A DNA stretch of 64,000 nucleotides from Saprospirales bacterium (GCA_016703765.1 JADJBL010000005.1:62001-126000); one strand, 5' to 3'. Numbered from the stretch's first letter, positions 9,033 to 18,470 are shown. Notes: generated from the sequence alone by a model not told the origin. Numbers and translations: made by a program.

Positions 9033-10544
9033 ATGAAACCATTGCCCATATTAGTTTTTTCGCTTTTGGTTTCTTTTCAGGCCCAGGGCCAGCATTGGAA
9101 TCTTATCCTCGACAATCGGATATCCAATTACAAACTGGATACGGAAAGCCTGATGAGCGCTCATATTTGGGTCGATTCCCTCCAGTCCACGCAGGGGGGC
9201 GATACCCTGTTTTTTCTCAACCGCGTTGCAAAGCTTTTTTTTGATGAGGAGAGCGGCTGGGTGAAGTTCGGTTTGACCAATCAACAGCAGTTTTTGCAAC
9301 GGCAGGTACGGCGGAGCCAGGACGGAGGATACCGACTCGAAGGCGATAGCGCTACGTTTGTGTTGTTTGCAGGGCTCCCTCTCGGGGCCGAATGGCTATT
9401 TGATACCCTGCACCAGATTACAGCCCTTGTTCAGAGTGCTTACGAGCAAAGCACTTTCGGTGTTTTGGACTCTCTCCAGACAATACTCCTTTCCACGCAG
9501 GATACCCTAATCCTTTCTAAGACATTCGGAATCCTGCGTTTCCCGGACTTTTCCGCACCAGGCCATTTTTTCGAACTTTTAGGGCTCGATGGCACAGATT
9601 TTGGACTCCAATCGCCAATGAGAGAGGATTTTTATCTGATCGAGCCGGGGGATGAGTTGTATTACAATTCGGGAGAAGGCGGCCCGGACCCTGGGGGATT
9701 TCTTGAAAAAGGAAGGTTTATACTGGAGGAAAAATATACAGAGAATGACACTTTAAACCTGCGGTTTAACATTACCTATAGATCTGAAATAGTGGATTTG
9801 GAATTGGGGGACTTCGTTTATATTGGCACAGATAATGAACAAGAAATCTGGCGAATTCCCCCTGGACACTTCTCCAATGCCTACAAGGGGCAAATCGTGC
9901 CTATCCCTGGCGGGTCCGGGTATGACGCGCTCGAATTTTCATTCATTTGTGTATTTTATCCCTACGATTCCATACTATACGGTGTAGTGGACTATTATTT
10001 AGCTGAAGATGGAAGTCTTATGAAGGGGATCGGCCGACCAAAACAAAACTGGTGGGAGGTTTTACCCCTGCTCGCATTGACACCGGAGGGCGACTCCTTG
10101 CTCGTTTACGACGGGATGCCGGATTGGGACTACCGGGTTGCATACCAACAAGGACCCGGATTGAAATATTGGGAGGGTCAATGTTTTGAAATCGGGGCGG
10201 GAAGAGAACTGGTGGGGTACATAATTGATGGAGATACGACCGGTCAGGTGTATTCCCATGAGTTTTTATTTCACACGGCTACGAAAGAAAACAGGCCTAA
10301 AACTGGTCCGATCCGGGTTTCCCCCAACCCATTTCACCATACGCTACTTTTGGAAGCACCCTCCGGATTTCGAATCTCGGAGGTCCGGGTTTTTTCCTCT
10401 ACCGGAGCCTTGACGGCGTTAATTGCGGCAGATGGGTCCAGCGATGCGACACTCGATTTATCCGGATTGCTTCCGGGAGTATACGAACTGTTGGTATATG
10501 ATCCAGGCGGCAAGGGGTTGTCAGCCAGAGTAGTGAAACGTTAG
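9033..10544 (+). CDS. Secreted protein of unknown function with T9SS type A sorting domain
   Basis: 503 residues. The signal peptide is LPILVFSLLVSFQAQGQ. No enzyme family was recognised in the body, which is rich in Tyr, Asp and beta-type alternation. The C-terminal 75 residues carry the T9SS pattern (GPIRVSPNPFHHTLLLEAP, VRVFSSTGALTALI, LSGLLPGVYELLVYD, VVKR), so the product is exported to the surface or medium. Base composition is visibly more AT-rich than nhaD upstream, which could mean a younger gene. It is followed by a convergent YdeI-like gene 33 bases away. Confidence 0.8.
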   Translation: MKPLPILVFSLLVSFQAQGQHWNLILDNRISNYKLDTESLMSAHIWVDSLQSTQGGDTLFFLNRVAKLFFDEESGWVKFGLTNQQQFLQRQVRRSQDGGYRLEGDSATFVLFAGLPLGAEWLFDTLHQITALVQSAYEQSTFGVLDSLQTILLSTQDTLILSKTFGILRFPDFSAPGHFFELLGLDGTDFGLQSPMREDFYLIEPGDELYYNSGEGGPDPGGFLEKGRFILEEKYTENDTLNLRFNITYRSEIVDLELGDFVYIGTDNEQEIWRIPPGHFSNAYKGQIVPIPGGSGYDALEFSFICVFYPYDSILYGVVDYYLAEDGSLMKGIGRPKQNWWEVLPLLALTPEGDSLLVYDGMPDWDYRVAYQQGPGLKYWEGQCFEIGAGRELVGYIIDGDTTGQVYSHEFLFHTATKENRPKTGPIRVSPNPFHHTLLLEAPSGFRISEVRVFSSTGALTALIAADGSSDATLDLSGLLPGVYELLVYDPGGKGLSARVVKR

Positions 10545-10577
10545 GGCGTTTCCACGAGCAAAGAACTATTCCATATT

Positions 10578-11150
10578 TCAGAGTGGCCTGGCCCCATACA
10601 TCTTCCCCTGCCCCGTCATTTTGATGAGGTAGTCGAGCCGCCTTTGGGCCTCGGGCTGCCTGCTCTCGCCTTTGATCTCTGCGATCCAGTATATCTTCAG
10701 CCTTTTGTATAAATAGGGAAAGGCCTCGAAGTTTTTCCAGACCACGGGATCGGCCTGCAATTGCGCGAGTATCCAATCCGGAATTTCATATGGGTCGTCG
10801 GGGTGTCCGATCTGGTTTTCGATGGGGGAGATGCCTGCCGGGGTCATGAGGCCGTTGCGCTGGAGCTTCCAAACCCGCTGCCGGTTGAGCTCGGAGAGAT
10901 AGGTCTTCTTCCTGCGAGGGGTGATGCGCTGTACCCTGCTTTCCTCGTCGTATTTCTTGACCGTGCCGTCGATCCAGCCGAAACAGAGACATTCCTCCAC
11001 GAGCTCGTCATAGGAGATGGATGGTTTGCCGGACGCTTTATTGTAGATCTGAAGCCACACCTCCGGCTTGGTCCGGTGGTGGGTTTCGAGCCAGGTGCGC
11101 CATTCGGCGCGGGTAGAGGGGTAGAAGACTTCGGTGATTTCGAGCGGCAT
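10578..11150 (-). CDS. YdeI/OmpD-associated family protein
   Basis: 190 residues. The N-terminal half shows the family pattern (WRTWLETHHRTKPEVWLQIY, ISYDELVEECLCFGWIDG, RRKKTYLSELNRQRVWKL). The C-terminal third carries the bacteriocin-protection/OmdA-like segment (VWKNFEAFPYLYKRLKIYWI, QPEAQRRLDYLIKM). It is probably a soluble cytoplasmic protein. Members have been linked to peptide resistance, but the biochemical function is unclear. It stands alone, convergent with the T9SS gene on one side and 66 bases downstream of the delta-60 gene start region on the other. Confidence 0.85.
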   Translation of the reverse strand: MPLEITEVFYPSTRAEWRTWLETHHRTKPEVWLQIYNKASGKPSISYDELVEECLCFGWIDGTVKKYDEESRVQRITPRRKKTYLSELNRQRVWKLQRNGLMTPAGISPIENQIGHPDDPYEIPDWILAQLQADPVVWKNFEAFPYLYKRLKIYWIAEIKGESRQPEAQRRLDYLIKMTGQGKMYGARPL

Positions 11151-11216
11151 TTATTTATTTCTTTTGAGAGGCTTTGTAACGCTGGACTTGCAAGAAAAAG
11201 ACGCACATGTTACCAA

Positions 11217-13527
11217 TTACTCTTCATAAAACCGAACGACTCCCCATTGCCCTTTTTCATTTATCAAATCCCGTAACTGATCAGCTTGTGCTGCCAGGCC
11301 GGGCGTAGGTTGGCAGACCTCGATATGTATGTCGGAAAGATTCGGGAGATCGAACAGGGCCTCCGGCAATGGGGCAAAGGAGCCAGTGGTCCGGATGATC
11401 AGTTTCCATATCCTCGGGCAAGAGGATACCTGAGGGGGGAGCGCGCTGAAGCCGGGGCCAGTCATTTCGAGGACTTCAAGAAGTGGGAAGGAAGGGAGGA
11501 ATGCGGACAGGTCCAAAGGATGTTGAATGTCCTTTAAACGCAGGCTTTTCAGGCCCTTCAATTTCTTCAACGATTGCGGAAGCAGAGGATGCGAGGCCGG
11601 GCCGGGTCCGACAAACTCCAGCACTTCCAGGGAGGCCGCCCTTTCGATGGCGGCGGGGAGGCCTTCTTCGCAGGGGTAAGACAAATACAGCTCTTTCAAA
11701 GCGGGTTGGAAAATATAGTCGGGCAGGCGTTGGACGCTGGGGACGGCCAGGCAGAGCTTTTCGAGATTAGGAAAATCGGGTAGGATTTGCAGTAACCGCT
11801 CCACATCTGCAATCAGATGGATCGAATCGCGATCGTGGTAGATTCCCAGTTCCTTTAATGCCCGAAACCGGTCTAGCCCCTCCGCCGGGCCTTTGAAGCG
11901 GCAATTGACCAGGCTCAGGCCTGTCAGGCGTTCCGTGGGGATCATTACCAGAGAGGGCATCAGCGAGTCGAGGTCCTGGCCGGACAGCATCAGGTGGACG
12001 TCGAAGCCACGGACGGCGCGTCGAATCGCTCCTTCCACCGAGTATTCCTTGTCAAAGGGCTGGGGATGCGGAGGGTATTCCAATGGGGAGTTGAAAGAAA
12101 AAGGGGAAGGCAGGGGCCCTGTGACGGAAATCAGGGTGAAAGCAGGGGAGGCCTCCTCCGGGCTTTCCAGTTTCTTCAGATGGATATTCTGGTCAGGCTG
12201 TTGCGCCAGATGGTAACCCAAAGCTGCCAGGGAGAGGCTATCCAGTCCAAACGAGGGATCGGGACTGCCATCGGGCAATAGGCGAACGAAAAGGAGCTTG
12301 CCGTCCAGCGCGGAGGCCAGCAGCAGTTTCCCATCGGGAGCGGGCGTTACTTCGGTGGGAGAAAAAGCGCATTCGAAAGTTTTTTCCGCCGTCGGCAATC
12401 GGGCTGCCGTCTGGCCGAAAACGCAGGATGGCGCTCATCCCATCGAGGTTGCGAATGGCGGCGAAGCCAGAGTCGTCGAGGGGGACAAAACTTCCCGTTT
12501 CGGGTGAAGAGAAGGGAGTCGGACGTCCGGCGGCATCGTATAGCCTGGTTTGATATTCGTTCTGGAGTTTCCCCGTTTCGCAATAAAGCGATTCGAATCC
12601 ACTGAGGATCATTCCTCCACCGGAGAGGGCATGCAAAAAAGGGGTATCACGGATAAGTTCAATCCGGGTGAGGAGGGAACCGGCTGTTCCGAAGGAGTGG
12701 TCGGGGGTTCCGTCCTGCAAAAATCGGCGGATCTCGATCCACCCGCAGCGATGGACTGCCAGCAGCATTCGCCCATCGGGCAGGAAAAGGAAGTTTTCCA
12801 ACCAGGGCCCTTCCAGAAGGTTTTTTATTCCATTTTCGTCGAAAGAAACATCGCGCGATCCATCCGGAAGGAGCTGGATCACCCGGCACACTTGTTGAAA
12901 CGGTGCAGTTTGGCTGATCAGGGCGAAGCGGATTTTACCATCGGGAAGGACTTGCAGCACTTGCAACTGGACATCCGTGGCTAAAGGATCGGTAAAACGC
13001 AGCGCTTTGCCATTCCGGAAAGAAGGGTCGCGCCGTCCGTCGGCTAGAAACCGAATCAGTCCAATGCCTTCCCCCAGCCTGCACGCGACGACCCATCTGC
13101 CGTCGGGTTGGCGGTCCACCTCGAAATGCTGGTATGAGGCCTGCAACTCCATGGGGAAATCAAACCCGACCCATCCGCGATGGCCGATGCTGGTGTCGTG
13201 CGTCCCCTCAGGTGTGATGCGAAGGCCGAACAGTTGGAGCGTATCCAGCCCCCCCTCTTTTTCGGCCGAACCACTGGAACTGATAGTGAAGCACCCGAAT
13301 GCCCATGCGGAACCGTCGGATAGGGTTTTTACGGATAGGATGGCCAGTTGCTGCCAGGTCGAGGGAAGCACATGCATGTTCTCCGGGGAATTATTCCAGG
13401 CATACTGGGTTTGTTGCTGGGGGACGTATCCAGGGAAAGGGGTTACGAGCACGCCGGTGGGGGGTTGGGCGAGGGCGGGGAGAGGGGAGAGGAGGATAAA
13501 GGCCAGCAGGATACAGGTGTTTTTCAT
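11217..13527 (-). pseudogene. Secreted delta-60 repeat and leucine-rich repeat protein, split by one frameshift
   Basis: The upstream frame (start 13527) has a signal peptide (LLAFILLSPLPALAQ) and several delta-60 type units (RFLADGRRDPSF, QLLPDGSRDVSF, RFLQDGTPDHSF). Near 12380-12385 a run of six A on the coding strand breaks the frame. Reading on after removing one A gives ADGGK-TFECAFSPTE, a continuing delta-60 unit (RLLPDGSPDPSFG), and then leucine-rich repeats (LTGLSLVNCRFKG, LEKLCLAVPSVQRLPD, LKSLRLKDIQHPLD) to the stop at 11217. The intact product would be about 770 residues, extracellular, and repeat-built for binding. The shift may be genuine or a homopolymer sequencing error. There is no sorting domain at the C-terminus. 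Confidence 0.75.
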
Positions 13528-13581
13528 ACCGGGTTTGATTTGACTTGATCTGACAGTTATACTAAATCAATCCAGAACTAC

Positions 13582-14982
13582 TCAGGGCTTGTTTATTCCC
13601 ACTGTTTCGAAAAACTGAAACGTATTCAATTGCAACTTTATGGCCTCCACGGGCGCGCCATTGAATCTCCTCGTTGCATATCCGGTCTCGACGTTGCGGA
13701 CAATCTCCAGGATGCTGAAATTCACCCTCGACTGAACCATCAACCATTCGCCATTCGGGATCAGGTTGAGCATGTATTGGTTTCTGCCTGCGTTCCATTG
13801 GGCCTGGAGCAGCAGAATTGCATTGAACAGGTCGAGGTCGCTTTTCTGGAAAAAGTTGGCGAGTTTGGACAGCGCCTGGCCCGTTTCGTTTTGCCCGATG
13901 CAGTAGTACAGTTCGTCCCTGAATTCAGGACTCCATGTATAAACAGTATCGAAATCGAGGAAAGCGTGGAAATCGTTGCCGCTTTCGCCCGGCAATGCGC
14001 CGATCTTGATTTCCATGTCCAGGAAAAAAACGTCCTTGCGCTTTTCTCCGAATCCTTTCACGATATCCAGCATAGAAACGCGGAGGATAACGGAAGTGAC
14101 CCCTGCCTGCTTTGGTATTAGGTCGAAATTCCATTCCGAATAAAAGTCGCCTCCGACAATTTGCTCAGGTGTATTCAGGGGTTTTATAGACAAATGTTCC
14201 TGTATCGAGTTTTCCTCCAGGCTCACGGCCATGATGCTACCTATTTCTATCTTATTGAGCTCAGCCTCCTCGCCAATGCCCTTCTTGAGCAAAAAATGTT
14301 TGAACGCCTCTGTCGCTATCCGGATCTTGCACCTTTCTTTCTCTCCGACTGCGAGATGGGAGGGTATGTGAAAGACCAAATTCCCCTGTCCCCCGGCATT
14401 CAACTTGGGGATGAAAAATAAAACATCCCATAGCTCGATATCCAGTTCTTTCAGTCTGCTCTCAGGATCGATTAGGTTGCCTGTGCGGGCGCTCAACAAA
14501 TCGTATCTATAAGGATTTCTCTCCTGATCGAATTCCGGGGCCAGGTTGAATTGGAATACTTTCGACAAATTTTCCTTTACGGCGGTCTGTTCCGACACTT
14601 CCATCGCAGCCATGATGCTGCCGGGCATAACCCGGATTGCGATTTGGAAATTCCCCGGCCCGGGAGGGGCTATCCTTATTTGAATACCGACATCTTCGGG
14701 GATGAACTTGTGTTGCGGCGGCATTAAAAGAGGAACGACCTCAAGCGTTTCTCCGTCCTCCACACCCAGTTCCTGGAGCGTTTTTCTCAGGGCTATACTT
14801 GTCGCATCCTTTTTGCGAATCAGGCAATAGTTGGCCGGACCGTCCTGAGCATTCGCTGCCCGGATGGCGCCGTGCCCGATGAGTTCGTTGATGATCTCGT
14901 CGCCTGTCGCATATGCGGACATCACCACATCGAGCTCTTCGCCAGTGGGGGAGATGCGGATGAGGATGGTGAGGGTGCTCAT
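13582..14982 (-). CDS. Tandem ubiquitin-like domains with beta-sandwich and EAD11-like C-terminus
   Basis: 466 residues from the ATG at 14982. Residues 1-88 look like a YukD/ubiquitin-type beta-grasp fold (LTILIRISPTGEELDVVM, LRKTLQELGVEDGETLEVVP). Residues about 100-190 look like a second one (IQIRIAPPGPGNFQIAIRV, ESRLKELDIELWDVLFFIP). A beta-rich middle follows (FHIPSHLAVGEKERCKIRI, about 195-330). Near 350-425 there is an alpha-helical segment (ALSKLANFFQKSDLDLFNA, ILLLQAQWNAGRNQYMLN) resembling effector-associated domain EAD11 of Bacteroidota conflict systems. No signal peptide, membrane helix or catalytic motif is seen, so it is probably a cytoplasmic adaptor. It lies 77 bases after hppD, but functional linkage is doubtful. 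Domain calls are by eye. Confidence 0.65.
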   Translation of the reverse strand: MSTLTILIRISPTGEELDVVMSAYATGDEIINELIGHGAIRAANAQDGPANYCLIRKKDATSIALRKTLQELGVEDGETLEVVPLLMPPQHKFIPEDVGIQIRIAPPGPGNFQIAIRVMPGSIMAAMEVSEQTAVKENLSKVFQFNLAPEFDQERNPYRYDLLSARTGNLIDPESRLKELDIELWDVLFFIPKLNAGGQGNLVFHIPSHLAVGEKERCKIRIATEAFKHFLLKKGIGEEAELNKIEIGSIMAVSLEENSIQEHLSIKPLNTPEQIVGGDFYSEWNFDLIPKQAGVTSVILRVSMLDIVKGFGEKRKDVFFLDMEIKIGALPGESGNDFHAFLDFDTVYTWSPEFRDELYYCIGQNETGQALSKLANFFQKSDLDLFNAILLLQAQWNAGRNQYMLNLIPNGEWLMVQSRVNFSILEIVRNVETGYATRRFNGAPVEAIKLQLNTFQFFETVGINKP

Positions 14983-15059
14983 GGCTATTTTAAAATGATC
15001 GGATCTGCCAGGCATAGTGCCACCTGGGAAGGGATTGTTAACATTTGGGAAGGTTTTTT

Positions 15060-16205
15060 TTACAACGTCCCCCTCACCGCCTGCTCCCTCTCAATCGCCT
15101 CAAACAGCGCCTTGAAATTGCCTTTGCCAAACGACTTGGCGCCGGCCCGCTGGATGATCTCGTAGAACACCGTGGGGCGATCCTGCACCGGCTTGGTGAA
15201 GATCTGGAGGAGGTAGCCGTCTTCGTCGCGGTCCACCAGGATGTTGAGGCGCTGGATCTCGTTCATGTCCTCGGCGATCTTGCCGACGCGTTCCCCAACA
15301 GTTTCGTAGTAGGTGTCGGGCACGTGGAGGAATTCGACGCCCCGCTTGCGGAGCTCGCCCACCGTATGGATGATGTTATCGGTGGCTACGGCGATGTGTT
15401 GCACGCCGGCGCCGTGGTAAAACTCGATATATTCCTCGATCTGCGATTTCTTCTTCCCCTTGGCCGGTTCGTTGATCGGGAATTTGATAAACCCGTTGCC
15501 GTTCGACACCACCTTGCTCATCAGGGCAGTGTACTCGGTGGAGATATCCTTGTCGTCGAAGGTGATGAGGAGCTTGAAGCCCATCACGTCCTGGTAGAAT
15601 TTCACCCACTTGTTCATGTCGCCCAGCTCGACGTTGCCCACGCAGTGGTCGACGAATTTGAGGCCCACGGGCTTGACCTCGATGGCGCTTTCCCGGGCTA
15701 TGTACCCCGGCATGAAAGGCCCCTGGTAGTTGGAGCGCTCCACAAAGGTGTGGAGCGTATCGCCGTAGGTGCGGATGGAGGCCATCTTCACCTCGCCGTA
15801 TTCGTCCTTCCGTGTTTCGGGCGCGATGGCGGAAATGGCGCCGCGCTCTACAGCCGTGTTGTAGGCCTTTTCCGCGTCGTCGACCCAAAGGGCCAGCACT
15901 TTCACCCCGTCGCCGTGCCGGAGCACGTGCTGGGAGATCTCGTGCTCGGGGCTCATCGCCGAAGTAAGCACCAGCCGGATCTTGTCCTGTTGCAGAACGT
16001 AGGAGGCGCGATCGCGCACACCGGTTTCCGGGCCGCAGTATGCTACGAGCTTATAGCCGAAAGCGTTTTGGTAATAGATCGCGGATTGCTTCGCATTGCC
16101 ACAATAAAATTCAATGTAATCAGTCCCATTAATAGGAAAGGAATCCGTGACTGGGGGTTTTGATCTCTTGTAGCTATGGTTTGCATGGTAGTTGTTTTTG
16201 GTCAC
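15060..16205 (-). CDS. hppD: 4-hydroxyphenylpyruvate dioxygenase
   Basis: 381 residues, the usual family length. It converts 4-hydroxyphenylpyruvate to homogentisate with O2 in tyrosine catabolism, in the cytoplasm. Two vicinal-oxygen-chelate halves are present. The second holds the iron ligands, His187 (LKFVDHCVGNVE), His270 (GAGVQHIAVAT) and Glu349 (PTVFYEIIQR). The C-terminal helix motif (FGKGNFKALFEAIEREQ) is also typical. It lies downstream of hmgA on the same strand, with a GxxExxY gene between them, so the two consecutive pathway steps are probably co-expressed. Confidence 0.96.
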   Translation of the reverse strand: MTKNNYHANHSYKRSKPPVTDSFPINGTDYIEFYCGNAKQSAIYYQNAFGYKLVAYCGPETGVRDRASYVLQQDKIRLVLTSAMSPEHEISQHVLRHGDGVKVLALWVDDAEKAYNTAVERGAISAIAPETRKDEYGEVKMASIRTYGDTLHTFVERSNYQGPFMPGYIARESAIEVKPVGLKFVDHCVGNVELGDMNKWVKFYQDVMGFKLLITFDDKDISTEYTALMSKVVSNGNGFIKFPINEPAKGKKKSQIEEYIEFYHGAGVQHIAVATDNIIHTVGELRKRGVEFLHVPDTYYETVGERVGKIAEDMNEIQRLNILVDRDEDGYLLQIFTKPVQDRPTVFYEIIQRAGAKSFGKGNFKALFEAIEREQAVRGTL

Positions 16206-16231
16206 TGATTGTTTAAGATGGTTTAAGTTTT

Positions 16232-16630
16232 TTATGATTTTTTGAATTTGTTTGTGAAGTACTTTTCTGGAATATTGGGGCTTTTTCCGAAATTCAATAA
16301 AAGCCCGACTTCCAAATCTGTAGCTCTCAAGTAGTTGACTAATTGCGCTTCGTGCTCAGGTGCTATGTTTTCTGCAGCTTTTAATTCCAGGATGACGCAA
16401 TCTTTCACAATGATGTCAGCCAAGTAGCTCCCAACCTTTTCGGTTTCGTAGTAAACTTGAATGCTTGTTTGCTGGGTACATTTTAATCCCATTTTTCTCA
16501 GTTCAATCATCATGGCGTTTTCATAGACTTTTTCCAGAAAACCATACCCCAGTTGGTTGTACACTTTGAAAAAGGCTTTCAAAACCAAGCCTGTAATTTC
16601 AGAATGCAGATAATTACTCCTCTCCATCAT
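16232..16630 (-). CDS. GxxExxY protein, PD-(D/E)XK-like
   Basis: 132 residues. It has the name-giving motif in GFLEKVYENAMMIEL (near 29-44) and, further on, ADIIVKDCVILELKA, whose Asp and Glu-x-Lys spacing resembles the PD-(D/E)XK nuclease core. Members of this family are small, scattered between unrelated genes in many genomes, and have no settled function. The gene sits between hmgA and hppD and is much more AT-rich than either, which points to insertion by transfer. A second ATG follows the first directly. Confidence 0.85.
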   Translation of the reverse strand: MMERSNYLHSEITGLVLKAFFKVYNQLGYGFLEKVYENAMMIELRKMGLKCTQQTSIQVYYETEKVGSYLADIIVKDCVILELKAAENIAPEHEAQLVNYLRATDLEVGLLLNFGKSPNIPEKYFTNKFKKS

Positions 16631-16680
16631 AACACATCATAAAAATCCTAAAAAACTGCGTCCTAACTAAAAACGTAAAA

Positions 16681-17859
16681 TTATTTCCCGTTGGAATGAG
16701 CCGTCTCCGTCAGCCACGACAAATAATAATCGCTGCTCTCGATCCCCGCGGCGTGGTCGGTCATTAATAGCGGCCGGAAAGTGTCGATCATCACCGCCAG
16801 TTCGCCGGTTTCTTTGGCGCCGATGCTTTTTTCCACGGTACCGGGGTGCGGACCGTGGGGGATGCCGCCGGGATGCAGGGTGATCATGCCTTTCTCGACG
16901 TGTTTGCGGCTCATGAAGTCGCCGTCGACGTAGTAAAGCACCTCATCGCTGTCGATATTGCTGTGGTTGTAGGGCGCAGGGATGGCCAGCGGGTGGTAGT
17001 CGAATAGGCGCGGCACGAAGGAGCAGATGACGAACTGATGTCCGTCGAAGGTCTGGTGCACGGGGGGCGGCTGGTGCACGCGGCCGGTGATCGGCTCGAA
17101 GTTGTGGATCGAAAAGGCGTAGGGGTAGCAGAAGCCGTCCCAGCCCACTACGTCGAAGGGGTGGCTGAGGTAGACGTAGGGATAGATCTGGTCCTGTTTT
17201 TTGATAAAGAATTTGAATTCGCCGAGTTCGTCGTGGGTTTCGAGATGAGAGGGCTTGCGGATGTCGCGCTCGCAAAAGGGCGCGTGCTCAGCTAGCTGCC
17301 CGAACTGGTTGCGGTAGCGCTTGGGCGTGGTGATGGGCCCATGGCTTTCGACGATCAGCAGGCGGTTGTCGGGAGTGTCGAATTCAAATTGGTAGGTGGT
17401 GCCTCGCGGAATGACGAGGTAGTCGCCATAGCCGAAGGGCAGGGCGCCGTACATGGTATGCAGGATGCCCGAACCCACGTGAATAAAGATCACCTCGTCG
17501 GCGTCGGCATTTTTGAAGAAATATTCCCGCATGCTTTTGCGCGGAGCGGCCAGGATGATCTTGCAGTCGTTGTTGACCAGCACCGGCTTGCGGCTTTTGA
17601 GGTAATCGTCTTCCGGCGCGATCTGAAACCCGCTCAGGTTGCGGGGTTTGAGCTGTTTGTCGTGCACGATTTTCGGCGCGATGGAAAAAGGCTCGCCCGC
17701 CTGCACGATCTGGGTGGGCGGATGGCAGCGGTACAGCAGCGAATAGGTATCGCTAAACCCCTCCGTCGAGAAAAGCTCTTCGCTGTAAAGGGTCCCGTCG
17801 TTTTTCCGGAACTGCACATGGCGCTTGTTGGGGATGAGGCCGAGGGAATGGTAGTGCAT
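16681..17859 (-). CDS. hmgA: Homogentisate 1,2-dioxygenase
   Basis: 392 residues. It opens the homogentisate ring to maleylacetoacetate, the step after HppD. Typical segments are HVGSGILHTMYGALPFGYGD, VVGWDGFCYPYAFSIHNFEP and GRVHQPPPVHQTFDGHQFV. Probable iron ligands lie in PAPYNHSNIDSDEVLYY (His299 with Glu306 nearby) and LHPGGIPHGPHPG (His335). The gene follows a MarR regulator on the same strand after about 105 bases of A/T repeat, and precedes the GxxExxY gene and hppD. No maleylacetoacetate isomerase or fumarylacetoacetase is in the window. Confidence 0.95.
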   Translation of the reverse strand: MHYHSLGLIPNKRHVQFRKNDGTLYSEELFSTEGFSDTYSLLYRCHPPTQIVQAGEPFSIAPKIVHDKQLKPRNLSGFQIAPEDDYLKSRKPVLVNNDCKIILAAPRKSMREYFFKNADADEVIFIHVGSGILHTMYGALPFGYGDYLVIPRGTTYQFEFDTPDNRLLIVESHGPITTPKRYRNQFGQLAEHAPFCERDIRKPSHLETHDELGEFKFFIKKQDQIYPYVYLSHPFDVVGWDGFCYPYAFSIHNFEPITGRVHQPPPVHQTFDGHQFVICSFVPRLFDYHPLAIPAPYNHSNIDSDEVLYYVDGDFMSRKHVEKGMITLHPGGIPHGPHPGTVEKSIGAKETGELAVMIDTFRPLLMTDHAAGIESSDYYLSWLTETAHSNGK

Positions 17860-17866
17860 ATATATT

Positions 17867-17964
17867 AATTTTTAGTTCTTAGTTCTTAATTTTTAGTTAT
17901 TAGTTTTTGGTTCTTAGTTTTCAATGCAGGTAACTAAAAACTAAAAATTCAAAACTAAAAACTC
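17867..17964. repeat. A/T-rich TAAAAACT hairpin repeat, copy 1
   Basis: A left arm made of TTTTTAGTT/TTCTTAGTT words and a right arm of AACTAAAAACTAAAAATT words form a long imperfect hairpin. It fills the whole gap between hmgA and marR. The same words recur at 20634-20711 and 23584-23670 and, in weaker form, at 32331-32382. Confidence 0.75.
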
Positions 17965-18414
17965 CTAAAGCAGGCTATCAAATATCCGGTCCAGCAGATC
18001 CGTCAGGGTATGGAGTTCGTCATCGCTGAGGTTTTGGTAGGCCTGGAGGCGAAACTGGCGAACAGCCGGCAGCACCTCCGCGATCGTGGATCTGCCTTCC
18101 TGGGTCAGGAAAATATGGAATTTGCGTCGGTCGTCGGGCGCTACGATGCGTTTGGTCAGACCTTTTTGGCAGAGCAGGTCGATGATGCGGGTCACCGTGG
18201 GAGCGTCCTTGAAGGTTTTGCGGGCGAGTTCGTTCTGCCCCTGTCCGTCGAGCTGGTTCAACTCCTGGAGGATGACCCACTGGTCGACGGTCAGGTCGAT
18301 ACCGGCCTGGGTTAGGTATTGCTGGCAGGCCTGTTTCATGCGTTTGGCGGTGCGTTCGATGACAAACCCCGACAATGCAGACCGCTTTTCATTTATACCA
18401 AGGGTGGAGAGCAT
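17965..18414 (-). CDS. MarR family transcriptional regulator
   Basis: 149 residues. The winged helix is clear: WVILQELNQLDGQGQNELAR, then recognition helix DAPTVTRIIDLLCQKGLTKR, then wing APDDRRKFHIFLTQEG. MarR proteins bind palindromes as dimers and often respond to phenolic ligands. The gene lies directly upstream of hmgA on the same strand, so control of homogentisate catabolism is a reasonable inference. A palindrome 29-56 bases upstream of its own start suggests autoregulation. Confidence 0.9.
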   Translation of the reverse strand: MLSTLGINEKRSALSGFVIERTAKRMKQACQQYLTQAGIDLTVDQWVILQELNQLDGQGQNELARKTFKDAPTVTRIIDLLCQKGLTKRIVAPDDRRKFHIFLTQEGRSTIAEVLPAVRQFRLQAYQNLSDDELHTLTDLLDRIFDSLL

Positions 18415-18430
18415 GAGGCGTATTTTGTTG

Positions 18431-18470
18431 CAAAGATAATGATTGGTTTAGCAACTAGTTGCTAAGCCAA
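18431..18470 (-). promoter_or_regulatory. marR promoter -7 box and palindromic operator
   Basis: Read on the minus strand, TATCTTTG (18431-18438) exactly fits the Bacteroidota -7 consensus, 17 bases before the marR ATG. Just upstream, 18443-18470 is a 28-base inverted repeat with one mismatched pair around the perfect core AGCAACTAGTTGCT. A dimer bound there would cover the -33 region, fitting autorepression. Confidence 0.7.
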
